IMG/VR virus record: IMGVR_UViG_3300042938_001669 | Span: 1 to 50,684 of that record | Length of the DNA stretch: 50,684 nucleotides | Origin: a virus | Direction: 5' to 3' (one strand) | Shown: positions 13,673-20,963 of the stretch, piece by piece | Layout: every line of letters starts with the position of its first letter | How positions within the stretch are numbered: the first letter of the stretch is position 1 | Notes under the pieces: generated by a model | What the model saw: only the letters and a program-made list of their open reading frames with translations | The model's database searches: none | What the model was told of the DNA's origin: nothing | Program-made: the position numbers and the translations under genes

Positions 13673-14002
13673 TTAATAATAGTCACCAATTAAATTAATC
13701 TCCTCCGGTTCTATTCTTAATCTATTTTTAACCCACCAATGAATAACTCTTTCAAGTTCTTCTCCACTGAATGAGAACAATCTTAGTGGTTCCCACATAA
13801 CTTTATTAACTTCCAATAAATCGTATTTTTCGGACCACCACATAAAAATGTCATCGCTGTTATCTCTGAATATTATTTGTTGGTTACTAAATACGGAATC
13901 CTTATTTAAATCAATGTCCTCACGAGTCAATCCATTCAAAATATCGTCTAATATCTTGTAGGCTAATTGGTATCTTTTATTTTCTGTGATTAATATTTTC
14001 AT
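13673..14002 (-). CDS. Tagged small protein (MKILITE), 109 aa
   Basis: ATG at 14002. Tag MKILITEN + helix KRYQLAYKILDDILNGL, beta region with FMWWSEKYD, then a helix ELERVIHWWVKNRLRI and a short end. Same layout as the 7494 protein. Last gene of the 16128-13673 run of tagged genes. Confidence 0.75.
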   Translation of the reverse strand: MKILITENKRYQLAYKILDDILNGLTREDIDLNKDSVFSNQQIIFRDNSDDIFMWWSEKYDLLEVNKVMWEPLRLFSFSGEELERVIHWWVKNRLRIEPEEINLIGDYY

Positions 14003-14328
14003 AACTCATTATCTATCCAAATCCAAGAATATCTAACTATTTTATCAGTTAATTCCTCATAACATATTCCTATCATTTCCTTTAGTTCTTCTTCAGATGA
14101 AACAAACATTCTTAAACTAATAAAGTAATCCGGATATATAATTAATTGACGATTACTTGGTCTATATACCAACCCTGTAACCGCATTATCATCATATACC
14201 TCATCAAAGTATATGTAGATAATGTTCTCGGTATGTCCGGCTCTTGTTGGAGTTAATTTATTAAACAGGTTTTTAAACTCCTCTCTAAATAACATATCTC
14301 TTTTATTTTCTGTGATTACTATTCTCAT
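13999..14328 (-). CDS. Tagged small protein (MRIVITE), 109 aa
   Basis: ATG at 14328, 4-nt overlap with the next gene. Tag MRIVITEN, helix KRDMLFREEFKNLFNKL, central strands IIYIYFDEVYDD and QLIIYPDYF, C-terminal helix SEEELKEMIGICYEEL. Member of the short-tag paralogous set; function unknown. Confidence 0.75.
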   Translation of the reverse strand: MRIVITENKRDMLFREEFKNLFNKLTPTRAGHTENIIYIYFDEVYDDNAVTGLVYRPSNRQLIIYPDYFISLRMFVSSEEELKEMIGICYEELTDKIVRYSWIWIDNEL

Positions 14329-14330
14329 AC

Positions 14331-14630
14331 TTACAACATTTTATACTCAATACCCCAATGTGAACCTGACATATCAATATCCAAACCAAACATACGATTA
14401 ATATCAGCTCTAATTTCTCTTAATGTTCGTGTTGGACTATTCTGCATCTCACCTCCTCTAAACCCAACATTAATGATGTTTCTTTGAATTGTTCTTCTCT
14501 CACTTTTATTACCACTAGCCAAGTAAACATCCTTTGTTGTAAATGTCACGTTTTTAACTACAGGATAACCATTGAGGATATAGTTCTCAATTAAATTATT
14601 ATACTTACTTTCCTTTATTAATACTTTCAT
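14331..14630 (-). CDS. Tagged small protein (MKVLIKE), 99 aa
   Basis: ATG at 14630. Tag MKVLIKES + helix KYNNLIENYILNGYP, Arg-rich middle (NKSERRTIQRNIINVGFRGG), C-terminal RADINRMFGLDIDMSGSHWG. More basic than its neighbours, so its target may be nucleic acid. Overlaps 14630-15010 by 1 nt. Confidence 0.7.
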   Translation of the reverse strand: MKVLIKESKYNNLIENYILNGYPVVKNVTFTTKDVYLASGNKSERRTIQRNIINVGFRGGEMQNSPTRTLREIRADINRMFGLDIDMSGSHWGIEYKML

Positions 14631-15010
14631 TATATGAAATTTGTTGTTAATTGAGTAACCTCTAACCCTGTATTATCTTCAAACCATTTCTTGAATATTG
14701 GTTTCCATATGTCACCAAAAGTAGAATCCAATCTTTGAGTTATAAGGGGGTATATTGACAGTAAAGGACATTTATAATTATGTAGATGACCATAACCCGC
14801 AAAGAACTCATCTTCCGGACCGGCGTTTGCATTACAACCATAATAAATATAAGATTCTCGGTCATCAACAAAGAAAAGAACATCACCATATTGTTTAACA
14901 TCTTTTTGATAAACATCAGGATTTGCCCACCCATAATCAGGGTAATACGAATCATTTAAGTAATCAATGATTAAACTTTCTAATCTGCTCTCAGTTATTA
15001 ATACTTTCAT
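14630..15010 (-). CDS. Tagged small protein (MKVLITE), 126 aa
   Basis: ATG at 15010. Tag MKVLITES + helix RLESLIIDYLNDSYYPD, acidic strands VLFFVDDRESYIYYG, C-terminal helix IWKPIFKKWFEDNTGLEV. Same architecture as 7494 and 15605. One-nt overlaps on both sides show tight coupling. Confidence 0.75.
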   Translation of the reverse strand: MKVLITESRLESLIIDYLNDSYYPDYGWANPDVYQKDVKQYGDVLFFVDDRESYIYYGCNANAGPEDEFFAGYGHLHNYKCPLLSIYPLITQRLDSTFGDIWKPIFKKWFEDNTGLEVTQLTTNFI

Positions 15011-15603
15011 TACTTATTTAATTGGATATTATAAACACTTCGGTATTTTCTTTCTAACTCATCATCAGGTAGTTTTTCCAATTCACTAAGTTTATATAAA
15101 GTATTTGTATCAATATAATCAATCATATATTCTCTACTTAGGTTTGAAGTATTAATCATTTTATAACATTTATGGTCACTATCCGTTTCGTGAGTCTCAT
15201 CAATCTCCAATTCCGGGTGTCCGGTTTCTTGACCAAACTTGGTAGCGTATTTCTCATCATACCATTCGGTAATTACATTAAGTAAATAGGGTTTTCTAAC
15301 CTGTAACATTTGAGATAAAAAATCAATTTCTTCTTTATTAACATATAAATCACCACCAAAAAACTTTTCTTCATCACTATCTTCACTACTGAAAAAGTAT
15401 CTTGCCTGCATAATAATTTTATCACCTTTACACCACTCCTCATTAAAGTTTCCATAATTCTCTTCAGGTGGGACAACAACTCTATTTGTTTCGGATATTA
15501 AAGACTCCATCTGTTTAATAATAAGACGCTCAAAACTTTGATTAGATTTTGTAAATCTCTTCTGAACTTCCTCTCGTAATATTTTTTTAATTAACTCTTT
15601 CAT
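15010..15603 (-). CDS. Tagged hypothetical protein, 197 aa
   Basis: ATG at 15603. Long tag MKELIKKILRE, then EVQKRFTKSNQSFERLI. The body has an acidic N-terminal half, a central YFFSSEDSDEEKFFGGDLYV and the end helix LSELEKLPDDELERKYR. The N-terminal tag matches that of 19432 (MKELIRQILRE) and 39748 (MKDLIRRILKE) although the bodies are unrelated. Confidence 0.75.
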   Translation of the reverse strand: MKELIKKILREEVQKRFTKSNQSFERLIIKQMESLISETNRVVVPPEENYGNFNEEWCKGDKIIMQARYFFSSEDSDEEKFFGGDLYVNKEEIDFLSQMLQVRKPYLLNVITEWYDEKYATKFGQETGHPELEIDETHETDSDHKCYKMINTSNLSREYMIDYIDTNTLYKLSELEKLPDDELERKYRSVYNIQLNK

Positions 15604-15604
15604 A

Positions 15605-15934
15605 TTAGTTTAACACTGATTTATTTACGTGATGAATATATTGAACCGGTAATTCAAAAAACTCTGAGAACCATTCACCAATAACATCTTTAAGTTGTTT
15701 TGGTGTGTAACTAAGTAGATTAAGTGGACGAGTGACATCTTCACAGATATATAAAATATTATCAGTATTACCGTAAATCATTATGATTCCTTCACCATTA
15801 CGGTATTCGATTGTTTTGTGTTCCCCCCGTGAATCTGTCATATAATTAACATCTTCATACATTCCGGAGAATTCCTCAGTTAATAACCGTTTGGCAATTC
15901 TATCTCTTTTATCTTCTTTAATCAATATCTTCAT
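15605..15934 (-). CDS. Tagged small protein (MKILIKE), 109 aa
   Basis: ATG at 15934. Tag MKILIKED + helix KRDRIAKRLLTEEFSGMY, strands TIEYRNGEGIIMIYG, C-terminal LKDVIGEWFSEFFELPVQYIHH. Paralogue of the 7494/14630 type. Follows 15934-16128 by overlap. Confidence 0.75.
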   Translation of the reverse strand: MKILIKEDKRDRIAKRLLTEEFSGMYEDVNYMTDSRGEHKTIEYRNGEGIIMIYGNTDNILYICEDVTRPLNLLSYTPKQLKDVIGEWFSEFFELPVQYIHHVNKSVLN

Positions 15935-16128
15935 TATTCTATGATTCTAAAACGTAACAATGGTTTACCGTTTATTGTAATATCCCCCTTTTCATTCTTG
16001 TCGATTGTCTTCACAACAACCTTCTTGTTCTTAAATTTTCCACCCATAATGGTATCACCTACCTTAATGTTAAGTTTAATCATCTCGTTGATGGTTTCAT
16101 ATTGTGACTCTGTTATAATTAACTTCAT
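15934..16128 (-). CDS. Tagged short SH3/KOW-like protein, 64 aa
   Basis: I take ATG 16128, giving MKLIITESQYETINEM; a longer form from an earlier codon would cross the promoter motif. After the tag, LNIKVGDTIMGGKFKNKKVVVKTI and an all-beta end resemble a small SH3-like or KOW domain. First gene of the tagged operon 16128-13673. Confidence 0.65.
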   Translation of the reverse strand: MKLIITESQYETINEMIKLNIKVGDTIMGGKFKNKKVVVKTIDKNEKGDITINGKPLLRFRIIE

Positions 16129-16131
16129 AAC

Positions 16132-16141
16132 AATAAATATC
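16132..16141 (-). promoter_or_regulatory. Putative phage promoter motif GATATTTATT
   Basis: Coding-strand GATATTTATT, 3 nt before the ATG at 16128; heads seven tagged genes. Confidence 0.55.
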
Positions 16142-16153
16142 ATATAAATTAAA

Positions 16154-16176
16154 AACCCCCAATCATTGTGGGGGTT
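16154..16176 (-). terminator. Terminator after 16181-16381
   Basis: AACCCCCA/TGGGGGTT perfect stem, then T-rich sequence on the minus strand. It separates the untagged operon (18637-16181) from the tagged one. Confidence 0.8.
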
Positions 16177-16180
16177 ATTA

Positions 16181-16381
16181 TTATCTTATCTCAATTTCGG
16201 TGTATTCATCATCGGCACCATCATATTCTTCCTTTGTGGATTTGATTAAAACGTATCCATTATCTGCAACATAATCTAACACCGCCACTTCATTCTCTGT
16301 GTCAATCTCCATAGCAATATACCCTACAAGTTCACCATCCGGAGTCTCTATCTTTGCGTAGTTAAACTTAGTCATTTTCAT
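16181..16381 (-). CDS. Hypothetical acidic protein, 66 aa
   Basis: ATG at 16381. Small beta-rich protein (YAKIETPDGELVGYIAMEID) ending in a very acidic tail. Overlaps 16368-16577 by 14 nt. No tag; last gene of the operon under the promoter at 18642. Confidence 0.65.
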   Translation of the reverse strand: MKMTKFNYAKIETPDGELVGYIAMEIDTENEVAVLDYVADNGYVLIKSTKEEYDGADDEYTEIEIR

Positions 16382-16577
16382 ATTCCTTTACTTCATTCAC
16401 AACAAAGAAGTTATGACCAAAATATTCCCAATCCGGATTGTCTCCAAACCCCATATCTTCCATCATATACTCAATATCTCTATTTAACATAGACTTAAAA
16501 ACCTCATCAGACATCTTTGACTGAATTAATTTAATTGCTTCTTCACGACTAATATCAATTGTTGATTTCCACCCCAT
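16368..16577 (-). CDS. Hypothetical protein, 69 aa
   Basis: ATG at 16577. Helical N-terminus (ISREEAIKLIQSKMSDEVF), then DMGFGDNPDWEYFGHNFFVV. Not recognised. Tightly packed in the untagged operon. Confidence 0.65.
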   Translation of the reverse strand: MGWKSTIDISREEAIKLIQSKMSDEVFKSMLNRDIEYMMEDMGFGDNPDWEYFGHNFFVVNEVKEYEND

Positions 16578-16581
16578 AATA

Positions 16582-16917
16582 CTATAATACTTCAGTTAGT
16601 ATTCTCCAACTCTTTAACATATTACCATCAAAGGTTACCTCAACCGGTTTTCCTTTTAATTGGTCAACTGAGTTAACCTTAGCGTCTTTTAGTAACGATG
16701 AAACATATCTCATAATTTCAGCATACCAACCGTCTCTATCTTCTTCTGTCCATTTGCTATGTTCGGACCACTTTATTTGCTCCGCATCCCAATTGGCTCT
16801 TGAATCTCCAACACCCCAACTTCCATTACCTAATGTAACGTGAAGACCAATCATTGCTCCCTGATAACCACCAAGACCAAAACTTATTGACTCAATCTTT
16901 CCTAATTTCTTTTCCAT
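16582..16917 (-). CDS. Conserved phage hypothetical protein, 111 aa
   Basis: ATG at 16917. KIESISFGLGGYQGAMIGL followed by LGNGSWGVGD and WTEEDRDGWYAEIM matches a hypothetical family I remember from many phages (GGYQ...GW/GVGD pattern). Probably a small beta protein of unknown role. Untagged. Confidence 0.7.
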   Translation of the reverse strand: MEKKLGKIESISFGLGGYQGAMIGLHVTLGNGSWGVGDSRANWDAEQIKWSEHSKWTEEDRDGWYAEIMRYVSSLLKDAKVNSVDQLKGKPVEVTFDGNMLKSWRILTEVL

Positions 16918-16919
16918 AA

Positions 16920-17528
16920 TTAATCTTTTAAACGCTCACCCGTTAATTTAAATTTAAATTGTGATAGGTTATTTGTTCCACTACCACCTTTAACACCTTT
17001 AACAAACTTTACCACCCCATTATTGTATAACTTATTTGGTGTGTCAAATGACTCCCCATTGAATACCAACATGCCTTTCGTTGTAAGGGTCACTTCATAG
17101 TCATTACCTAAATAAGTTCTAATTAATATTGTATCGTTACATAATTTGTTTGCCAAATCAATTAATCTTGTATCAGGAGTAGATTCTAAAAATTCTTTTG
17201 ATTCTTTAATCTCACTAATACTTGATACTACACCACCATAAGAAATCATAAAGTTAATAAAGTCACCGGTTAATGTATCTTCATCATCTCTAAACCACTC
17301 CCCAACTAACCTACGGCTATCCAATATGGAATGTAACATTTTTTCAACCTTATTCATATTATCAACCTTATAAACTTCAAGAACTCTATATCCAATCGGA
17401 GACTTAGTTCTATTGAGTTGATATTCTCTTGAAACCGGAACTTTAGAAAACCCTATTTTTTTATCCGGTAAAGCAACAGGTCTACCAATCACATCGTAAT
17501 ATTCCCCTAAATAAATGTATCCTTCCAT
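16920..17528 (-). CDS. GIY-YIG-like protein of the T5orf172/MUG113 type, 202 aa
   Basis: ATG at 17528. GYIYLGEYYDVIGRPVALPD (about 3-22) gives the YIY start. KKIGFSKVPVSREYQLNRT follows, with the conserved K-I-G and R. NKVEKMLHSILDSRRLVGEWFRDD (about 59-82) carries the family's E...H...R..GEWF signature. Members are compact nucleases in phages and eukaryotic viruses. The C-terminal 100 residues include a short DNA-binding-like module (MLVFNGESFDTPNKL). Untagged, so probably expressed in the cell rather than packaged. Confidence 0.75.
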   Translation of the reverse strand: MEGYIYLGEYYDVIGRPVALPDKKIGFSKVPVSREYQLNRTKSPIGYRVLEVYKVDNMNKVEKMLHSILDSRRLVGEWFRDDEDTLTGDFINFMISYGGVVSSISEIKESKEFLESTPDTRLIDLANKLCNDTILIRTYLGNDYEVTLTTKGMLVFNGESFDTPNKLYNNGVVKFVKGVKGGSGTNNLSQFKFKLTGERLKD

Positions 17529-17728
17529 TATTTCCCTCTGTTTTTACTTACAAAATCTATTAACTCATTTGCCAATCTTAACGCCTCATCATAAGACATA
17601 TACAATCTTGCCGAACCCGGTTCTTCAACCTCAACAATATTTAAGACAATTGCGTTTTGTGTTTCATTTTGTGAGATGATTGCCTCTTGGTAACCACCAT
17701 CCATCACTATTTTAGTTTCTACCCACAT
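17528..17728 (-). CDS. Hypothetical protein, 66 aa
   Basis: I take ATG 17728 (MWVETKIVMDGG); a TTG 9 nt earlier is possible. Beta-rich start, C-terminal helix YDEALRLANELIDFVSKN. Overlaps the GIY-YIG start by 1 nt. Unknown. Confidence 0.6.
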   Translation of the reverse strand: MWVETKIVMDGGYQEAIISQNETQNAIVLNIVEVEEPGSARLYMSYDEALRLANELIDFVSKNRGK

Positions 17729-17729
17729 A

Positions 17730-18149
17730 TTATTCAATTGATTTACTTAATTTATCTTTATACTCGTTGTCTTTCTTGTTAATAAGATATACTCTCATTA
17801 CATCCATCGCTCTTCTTAATCTTCTTGACTTGTCACTAAATGGGTTATGATACATCCAAAATGGAATTTCCCAAGCAGGTCTCCCATCAATATGAGCTTT
17901 GGCATATTCCTTGTCCGAGAATTGTAAAGTTCCTCCATCTTTAGTTGAATATTTTGGACTATAATAATCCACAAAACATCCTCCCATTCCACACATGACT
18001 TCTCTCACCCAAAGTTCTTTGTCATTCTCTAATGACTCAATAATACGATTAACATATTTCTCGTTAATCTCTTTCATAGTCAACTCTTTCGGTTTATCAC
18101 CCATTTCATTTCCTGTATAAGAATCGTTATTCATCATAATCGTCTTCAC
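17730..18149 (-). CDS. Hypothetical protein, 139 aa
   Basis: A GTG at 18149 overlaps the previous stop (GTGA) and suggests coupling; ATGs at 18137 and 18134 are alternatives. The core MCGMGGCFVDYYSPKY and AHIDGRPAWEIPFWMYHNPFSDKSRRLRRAMD suggests a compact globular domain. Not recognised. Confidence 0.6.
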   Translation of the reverse strand: MKTIMMNNDSYTGNEMGDKPKELTMKEINEKYVNRIIESLENDKELWVREVMCGMGGCFVDYYSPKYSTKDGGTLQFSDKEYAKAHIDGRPAWEIPFWMYHNPFSDKSRRLRRAMDVMRVYLINKKDNEYKDKLSKSIE

Positions 18150-18637
18150 TTTTTTTTAATTGAAACGGGCTCTTCATAATCCCACTCAATTGTTTCTAAT
18201 TCATTTCTCCACCCAAGGATATCTTGTTCTGTCCACATCGGAGCAAAGGTTGGTCTTGAATGGAATGGGATGTTATCTCTATCATTCCATTTCGCCAACT
18301 TATCTTCCGCACTTTTTATCTGAGAGATTAATGTCTCACTCTGTTTCCACTTACGGTATTGGTCCTCAGATTTAATGTAATTAACCTCACCATAGTTACT
18401 AATGTTAGCGTCCGGATTGGTTGTATATACATCCACGATACCATCATAACCATCGTAATCAGCACACAAATCATTCACAGCAAGTTCATTGGTGTATTTA
18501 TTCACCCAATTTTTACCATACGACCTAATCTCACAGATATAAACAAAATCATCATTACGAGTTTGTAAATAATAACCAATCTTGTTTTGAAGTTCTCTTA
18601 ATTCTTCTACCGAGTATTTTGTAAAGTCCATTTCCAT
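18146..18637 (-). CDS. Hypothetical protein, 163 aa
   Basis: Start placed at ATG 18637 (MEMDFTKYSVEELRELQ); the longer frame would run through the promoter and the upstream terminator. Coiled-coil-like N-terminus, Trp/Tyr-rich middle, C-terminal Lys tail. First gene of the untagged operon down to 16181. Confidence 0.6.
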   Translation of the reverse strand: MEMDFTKYSVEELRELQNKIGYYLQTRNDDFVYICEIRSYGKNWVNKYTNELAVNDLCADYDGYDGIVDVYTTNPDANISNYGEVNYIKSEDQYRKWKQSETLISQIKSAEDKLAKWNDRDNIPFHSRPTFAPMWTEQDILGWRNELETIEWDYEEPVSIKKK

Positions 18638-18641
18638 TCGA

Positions 18642-18673
18642 CAAAAGTAGGCATAAAAAAAGGAAGTAACAAC
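18642..18673 (-). promoter_or_regulatory. Host-type promoter with near-leaderless start
   Basis: GTTG (18673-18670), 20 nt, TACTTTTG (18649-18642), then only 4 nt to the ATG at 18637. The -33 region overlaps the terminator hairpin at 18662-18680. Confidence 0.65.
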
Positions 18674-18680
18674 TACTTCC
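18662..18680 (-). terminator. Terminator after 18693-19061
   Basis: GGAAGTA/TACTTCC stem with T-run (minus strand), 12 nt past the stop. Confidence 0.7.
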
Positions 18681-18692
18681 TTCTTTTTTTTA

Positions 18693-19061
18693 TTAAACTT
18701 TATTAAAATCCTTATCAACAAATTTAATTGATTTAGGCTCCTCTTTATATATTGATTTATATTTCTTGGTATACACCTTAAAAATTCTCTTAATTAAATC
18801 TTCTTTAATTACATCATAAACTTTCCGAGAAACCCAAGGTTTAACCAAATCATAAAACTTATCATCAAACACAATTATGTAATTCCACTCAAAATCATAT
18901 TTAGCAACCATTTCTCGTCTTGTTGTTACAGAAGCTAAAAATTCTAAATAACTCATTCTTACTTGGAAATTGTGTGATAGACGATTGACATCTACACCCA
19001 AACCATCAAAGATAGTATCCATTAAAAACTCTAACTTCCCCTCACTAATTTTAACATCCAT
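18693..19061 (-). CDS. Tagged hypothetical protein (MDVKISE), 122 aa
   Basis: ATG at 19061. MDVKISEG is a short tag variant with Asp2 instead of Lys; a helix (KLEFLMDTIFDGL) follows. The rest is basic and helical (SRKVYDVIKEDLIKRIFKVYTKKYKS). Its own TATATTTATA motif is 3 nt upstream. Single-gene unit. Function unknown. Confidence 0.7.
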   Translation of the reverse strand: MDVKISEGKLEFLMDTIFDGLGVDVNRLSHNFQVRMSYLEFLASVTTRREMVAKYDFEWNYIIVFDDKFYDLVKPWVSRKVYDVIKEDLIKRIFKVYTKKYKSIYKEEPKSIKFVDKDFNKV

Positions 19062-19064
19062 ATC

Positions 19065-19074
19065 TATAAATATA
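19065..19074 (-). promoter_or_regulatory. Putative phage promoter motif TATATTTATA
   Basis: Exact motif, 3 nt before the ATG at 19061. Confidence 0.6.
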
Positions 19075-19086
19075 ACAAGAAGGTAA

Positions 19087-19122
19087 AAATTACTCTCGTT
19101 TATATTACGAGGGTAATTTTAT
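19087..19122. repeat. Long inverted repeat upstream of 18693-19061
   Basis: AAAATTACTCTCGT and ACGAGGGTAATTTT pair over about 14 bp (one G:T). Two further partial copies of TTACTCTCGTT/CGAAGGTAATT lie at 19147-19180. Possible RNA structure or attachment-like sequence. Confidence 0.5.
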
Positions 19123-19187
19123 CAATTTTTTACTCCCCAAAATAAAACGAAGGTAATTATTTTAACTTTTTACTCTCGTTAAATAAA

Positions 19188-19209
19188 AAACCCATCCGGA
19201 GATGGGTTT
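19188..19209 (-). terminator. Terminator after the 37-aa gene
   Basis: AAACCCATC/GATGGGTTT stem, CGGA loop, T-run on the minus strand. Confidence 0.75.
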
Positions 19210-19213
19210 GATA

Positions 19214-19327
19214 TTAGTACTTATCTTTATTGTGTTTTGGTTTTCTGTTGTAAGCTTTTTTACTTTTTTGAACAGATGGACGAGAAGCCGCCCATATCTC
19301 TTGCATTGTGAAGGTAATTGTTTTCAT
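19214..19327 (-). CDS. Micro-protein, basic, 37 aa
   Basis: ATG at 19327, stop 19214-19216, flanked by its own host-type promoter and terminator. It begins MKTITFTMQEIWAASRPSVQ and ends in a strongly basic tail (KSKKAYNRKPKHNKDKY). Too short to assign; perhaps a nucleic-acid or host-factor binder. Confidence 0.6.
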   Translation of the reverse strand: MKTITFTMQEIWAASRPSVQKSKKAYNRKPKHNKDKY

Positions 19328-19369
19328 AGTTTCTGTATGTGTTAAGGTTATTGTTTCAGTTTGATAGGA

Positions 19370-19400
19370 CAAAAGTAACACATTTACTTTAATTGCACAA
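19370..19400 (-). promoter_or_regulatory. Host-type promoter for the 37-aa gene
   Basis: TTG (19400-19398), 20 nt, TACTTTTG (19377-19370) on the minus strand. Confidence 0.65.
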
Positions 19401-19418
19401 GCATTTATTGAAAAAATA

Positions 19419-19428
19419 TATATTTATT
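19419..19428 (+). promoter_or_regulatory. Putative phage promoter motif TATATTTATT
   Basis: Exact nine-base core, 3 nt before the ATG at 19432. Confidence 0.6.
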
Positions 19429-19431
19429 ACT

Positions 19432-19917
19432 ATGAAGGAATTAATTAGACAGATATTAAGGGAATATACAGAACCAAAACCAATTTTAATATATGAAATT
19501 GTTGTAAATAATATCTTAGGTGAACAAGATTTTATTAGAAGATTACATAGAAGTGAAAATAGTTTAATTAACTTGTATAAAAACCCCCATTCTCAGGAGT
19601 CTGTCGGTTCTAGTAGTTCATTTCAAAGAGTTGACCCAGATGAAATTAACGATTCTATAATGGATATAGAATCAACAATAATACAATCAGCAAGAAGAAT
19701 AATGCAAGAATGTGTTGTTAGATGTTCAATTAATGTTATCGACAATGTAGCGGGTATTGATTATCATATGTGGTTAAATGGAACACATAATAGGATTAAA
19801 ATAATTATAAATACATCAATTCAACACCCTAACCATCTTAAATTTAGAGTTAACGAATCCCCAACAATTATTGTTGATAGATATGGTGATGTGTTTACAA
19901 GAAATATGCCCAATTAA
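19432..19917 (+). CDS. Tagged hypothetical protein (MKELIRQILRE), 161 aa
   Basis: Start set at ATG 19432 (a longer in-frame TTG start crosses the motif). Tag MKELIRQILREY, then a mixed alpha/beta body with SIQHPNHLKFRVNESPTIIVD near the end. One of few tagged genes on the plus strand; its motif keeps the same orientation relative to the gene. Function unknown. Confidence 0.7.
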   Translation: MKELIRQILREYTEPKPILIYEIVVNNILGEQDFIRRLHRSENSLINLYKNPHSQESVGSSSSFQRVDPDEINDSIMDIESTIIQSARRIMQECVVRCSINVIDNVAGIDYHMWLNGTHNRIKIIINTSIQHPNHLKFRVNESPTIIVDRYGDVFTRNMPN

Positions 19918-19941
19918 AAAGGTTCCCGAAGGAACCTTTTT
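19916..19941. terminator. Bidirectional terminator
   Basis: AAGGTTCC/GGAACCTT stem with CGAA loop and A/T runs on both sides. Ends the plus-strand gene and the minus-strand RNA from 20101. Confidence 0.85.
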
Positions 19942-20097
19942 TTGTTTCACCATAAGTTGAGGTTGTTAACCCGAATCATAACACTTGATTCTTAGCAGTT
20001 AGGTTTTAGGATTGCCTAACATTCCTTGTCACCATCTTTCGACGTATTTGGGTTTCCGCCCCTCTTTTTCGACATAATCTTTTATTCCTTATTTGTT
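19942..20097 (-). ncRNA. Candidate small RNA, about 150 nt
   Basis: A strong host-type promoter (20101-20131) and a strong terminator (19916-19941) bracket a segment without a normal gene. Inside, GTTAGG/CCTAAC and GAATC/GATTC can form hairpins. A 19-codon ORF (20075-20016, starting MSKKRGGNPNTSK) is the only reading frame close to the promoter, so a dual-function RNA or a micro-peptide is also possible. Confidence 0.45.
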
Positions 20098-20100
20098 TGA

Positions 20101-20131
20101 CAAAGATAACACTTTTTTTAATACTACCAAA
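20101..20131 (-). promoter_or_regulatory. Host-type promoter (TTTG-N19-TATCTTTG)
   Basis: TTTG 20131-20128, TATCTTTG 20108-20101, with no conventional gene downstream. Confidence 0.75.
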
Positions 20132-20219
20132 CTTTTTTAAAGTTTTTTTTATTTATTATCTCATCAACTTTATTGTCAGTTATTATACGTAACAGACATC
20201 AAAAAAGTTACACAATCAT

Positions 20220-20393
20220 TCATTTTTTCTTAATTAGTTCTTTAACAAATTCTTGAAGTTCAAATAATTCAGGGTCGGTTTCCAAAACATAACGAGATTT
20301 CATATCACCGTAGTTCTCTCGGATATCTGATACACACCATCCAAGGAACACAAATAATAATTTAACTCTTATCTTTATCTTTTTTAAACTCAT
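20220..20393 (-). CDS. Hypothetical protein, 57 aa
   Basis: ATG 20393 to TGA 20220. Basic hydrophobic start MSLKKIKIRVKLLFVFLGW, then an acidic helical end (TDPELFELQEFVKELIKKK). It overlaps the 3' end of 20362-20472 in another frame. Probably membrane associated. Confidence 0.5.
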   Translation of the reverse strand: MSLKKIKIRVKLLFVFLGWCVSDIRENYGDMKSRYVLETDPELFELQEFVKELIKKK

Positions 20394-20472
20394 CTCTCAA
20401 CACTATTATCACAAACAAACAAATCACACCGATTAATAACGGTAGTGGTGCGGAAGGGTCAGGTGTTACCAT
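20362..20472 (-). CDS. Micro membrane protein, 36 aa
   Basis: ATG 20472 overlaps the stop of the 52-aa gene (TAATG). One membrane helix (PLPLLIGVICLFVIIVL) followed by a basic/acidic tail. Third-smallest member of a run of coupled micro-proteins. Confidence 0.5.
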   Translation of the reverse strand: MVTPDPSAPLPLLIGVICLFVIIVLRDEFKKDKDKS

Positions 20473-20630
20473 TATACCTTCTTTGTTTTCTTTTTATACA
20501 CTCTTTTCTTCTTCACCGGTGGTTCAATAACCACTTCCTCTGAAACAATTTGTTTAGGTTTTTTCTTTACTAAATAAAGAGCTAGCGACACTAAAATCAC
20601 TAGAATTGCGACAGGTGCAATGAATTTCAT
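20472..20630 (-). CDS. Micro membrane protein, 52 aa
   Basis: ATG 20630. Starts MKFIAPVAILVILVSLALYL (one helix), then a Lys/Pro/Val-rich cytoplasmic tail ending KKTKKV. Its VEVVIPE-like tail resembles the tail of 21091-21606 (KPVEVVIPES), so the two may be related. Confidence 0.55.
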   Translation of the reverse strand: MKFIAPVAILVILVSLALYLVKKKPKQIVSEEVVIEPPVKKKRVYKKKTKKV

Positions 20631-20645
20631 TTTTGTTGGAATTAC

Positions 20646-20963
20646 TTATAGATTAGGGAAGATTAATACATCTTCATCGGATAAATATTCATCTATTTTG
20701 TTTTGTTTCCTATTTTGATAATATTTCCCAACTTTTCTTATATTTTCACACTCTTCTTCCGAATATTCGTGCGTTATCTTATAAATAAGTCCATCTTCTC
20801 TAAGATTTAATACAATTCCATTCTCATTTCTAACGTGGGGAACTTCATACGCAACACAGTTTTTAGTATCAATACAATGTGTATTAAAAAATTCACTAAC
20901 AACACCTTTATTTATCCCACCATACTTGGTAAAGTGGATATACTTATCACCCTCTTTAAACAT
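20646..20963 (-). CDS. Hypothetical protein, 105 aa
   Basis: ATG 20963. KEGDKYIHFTKYGGINKGVVSEF suggests a small SH3-like beta domain; the C-terminus is charged and helical. No tag. Coupled to 20956-21075 by an 8-nt overlap. Confidence 0.65.
   Translation of the reverse strand: MFKEGDKYIHFTKYGGINKGVVSEFFNTHCIDTKNCVAYEVPHVRNENGIVLNLREDGLIYKITHEYSEEECENIRKVGKYYQNRKQNKIDEYLSDEDVLIFPNL

Noticed and set aside
7494-16128. Tags as Sec signal peptides
   Set aside because: The leaders are too short or too charged, lack a hydrophobic core of 10 or more residues and have no AxA or lipobox site.
7494-16128. Tags as toxin-antitoxin or phage-nucleus import signals
   Set aside because: Possible in principle, but the conserved x-E end fits proteolytic maturation better; kept only as an alternative.
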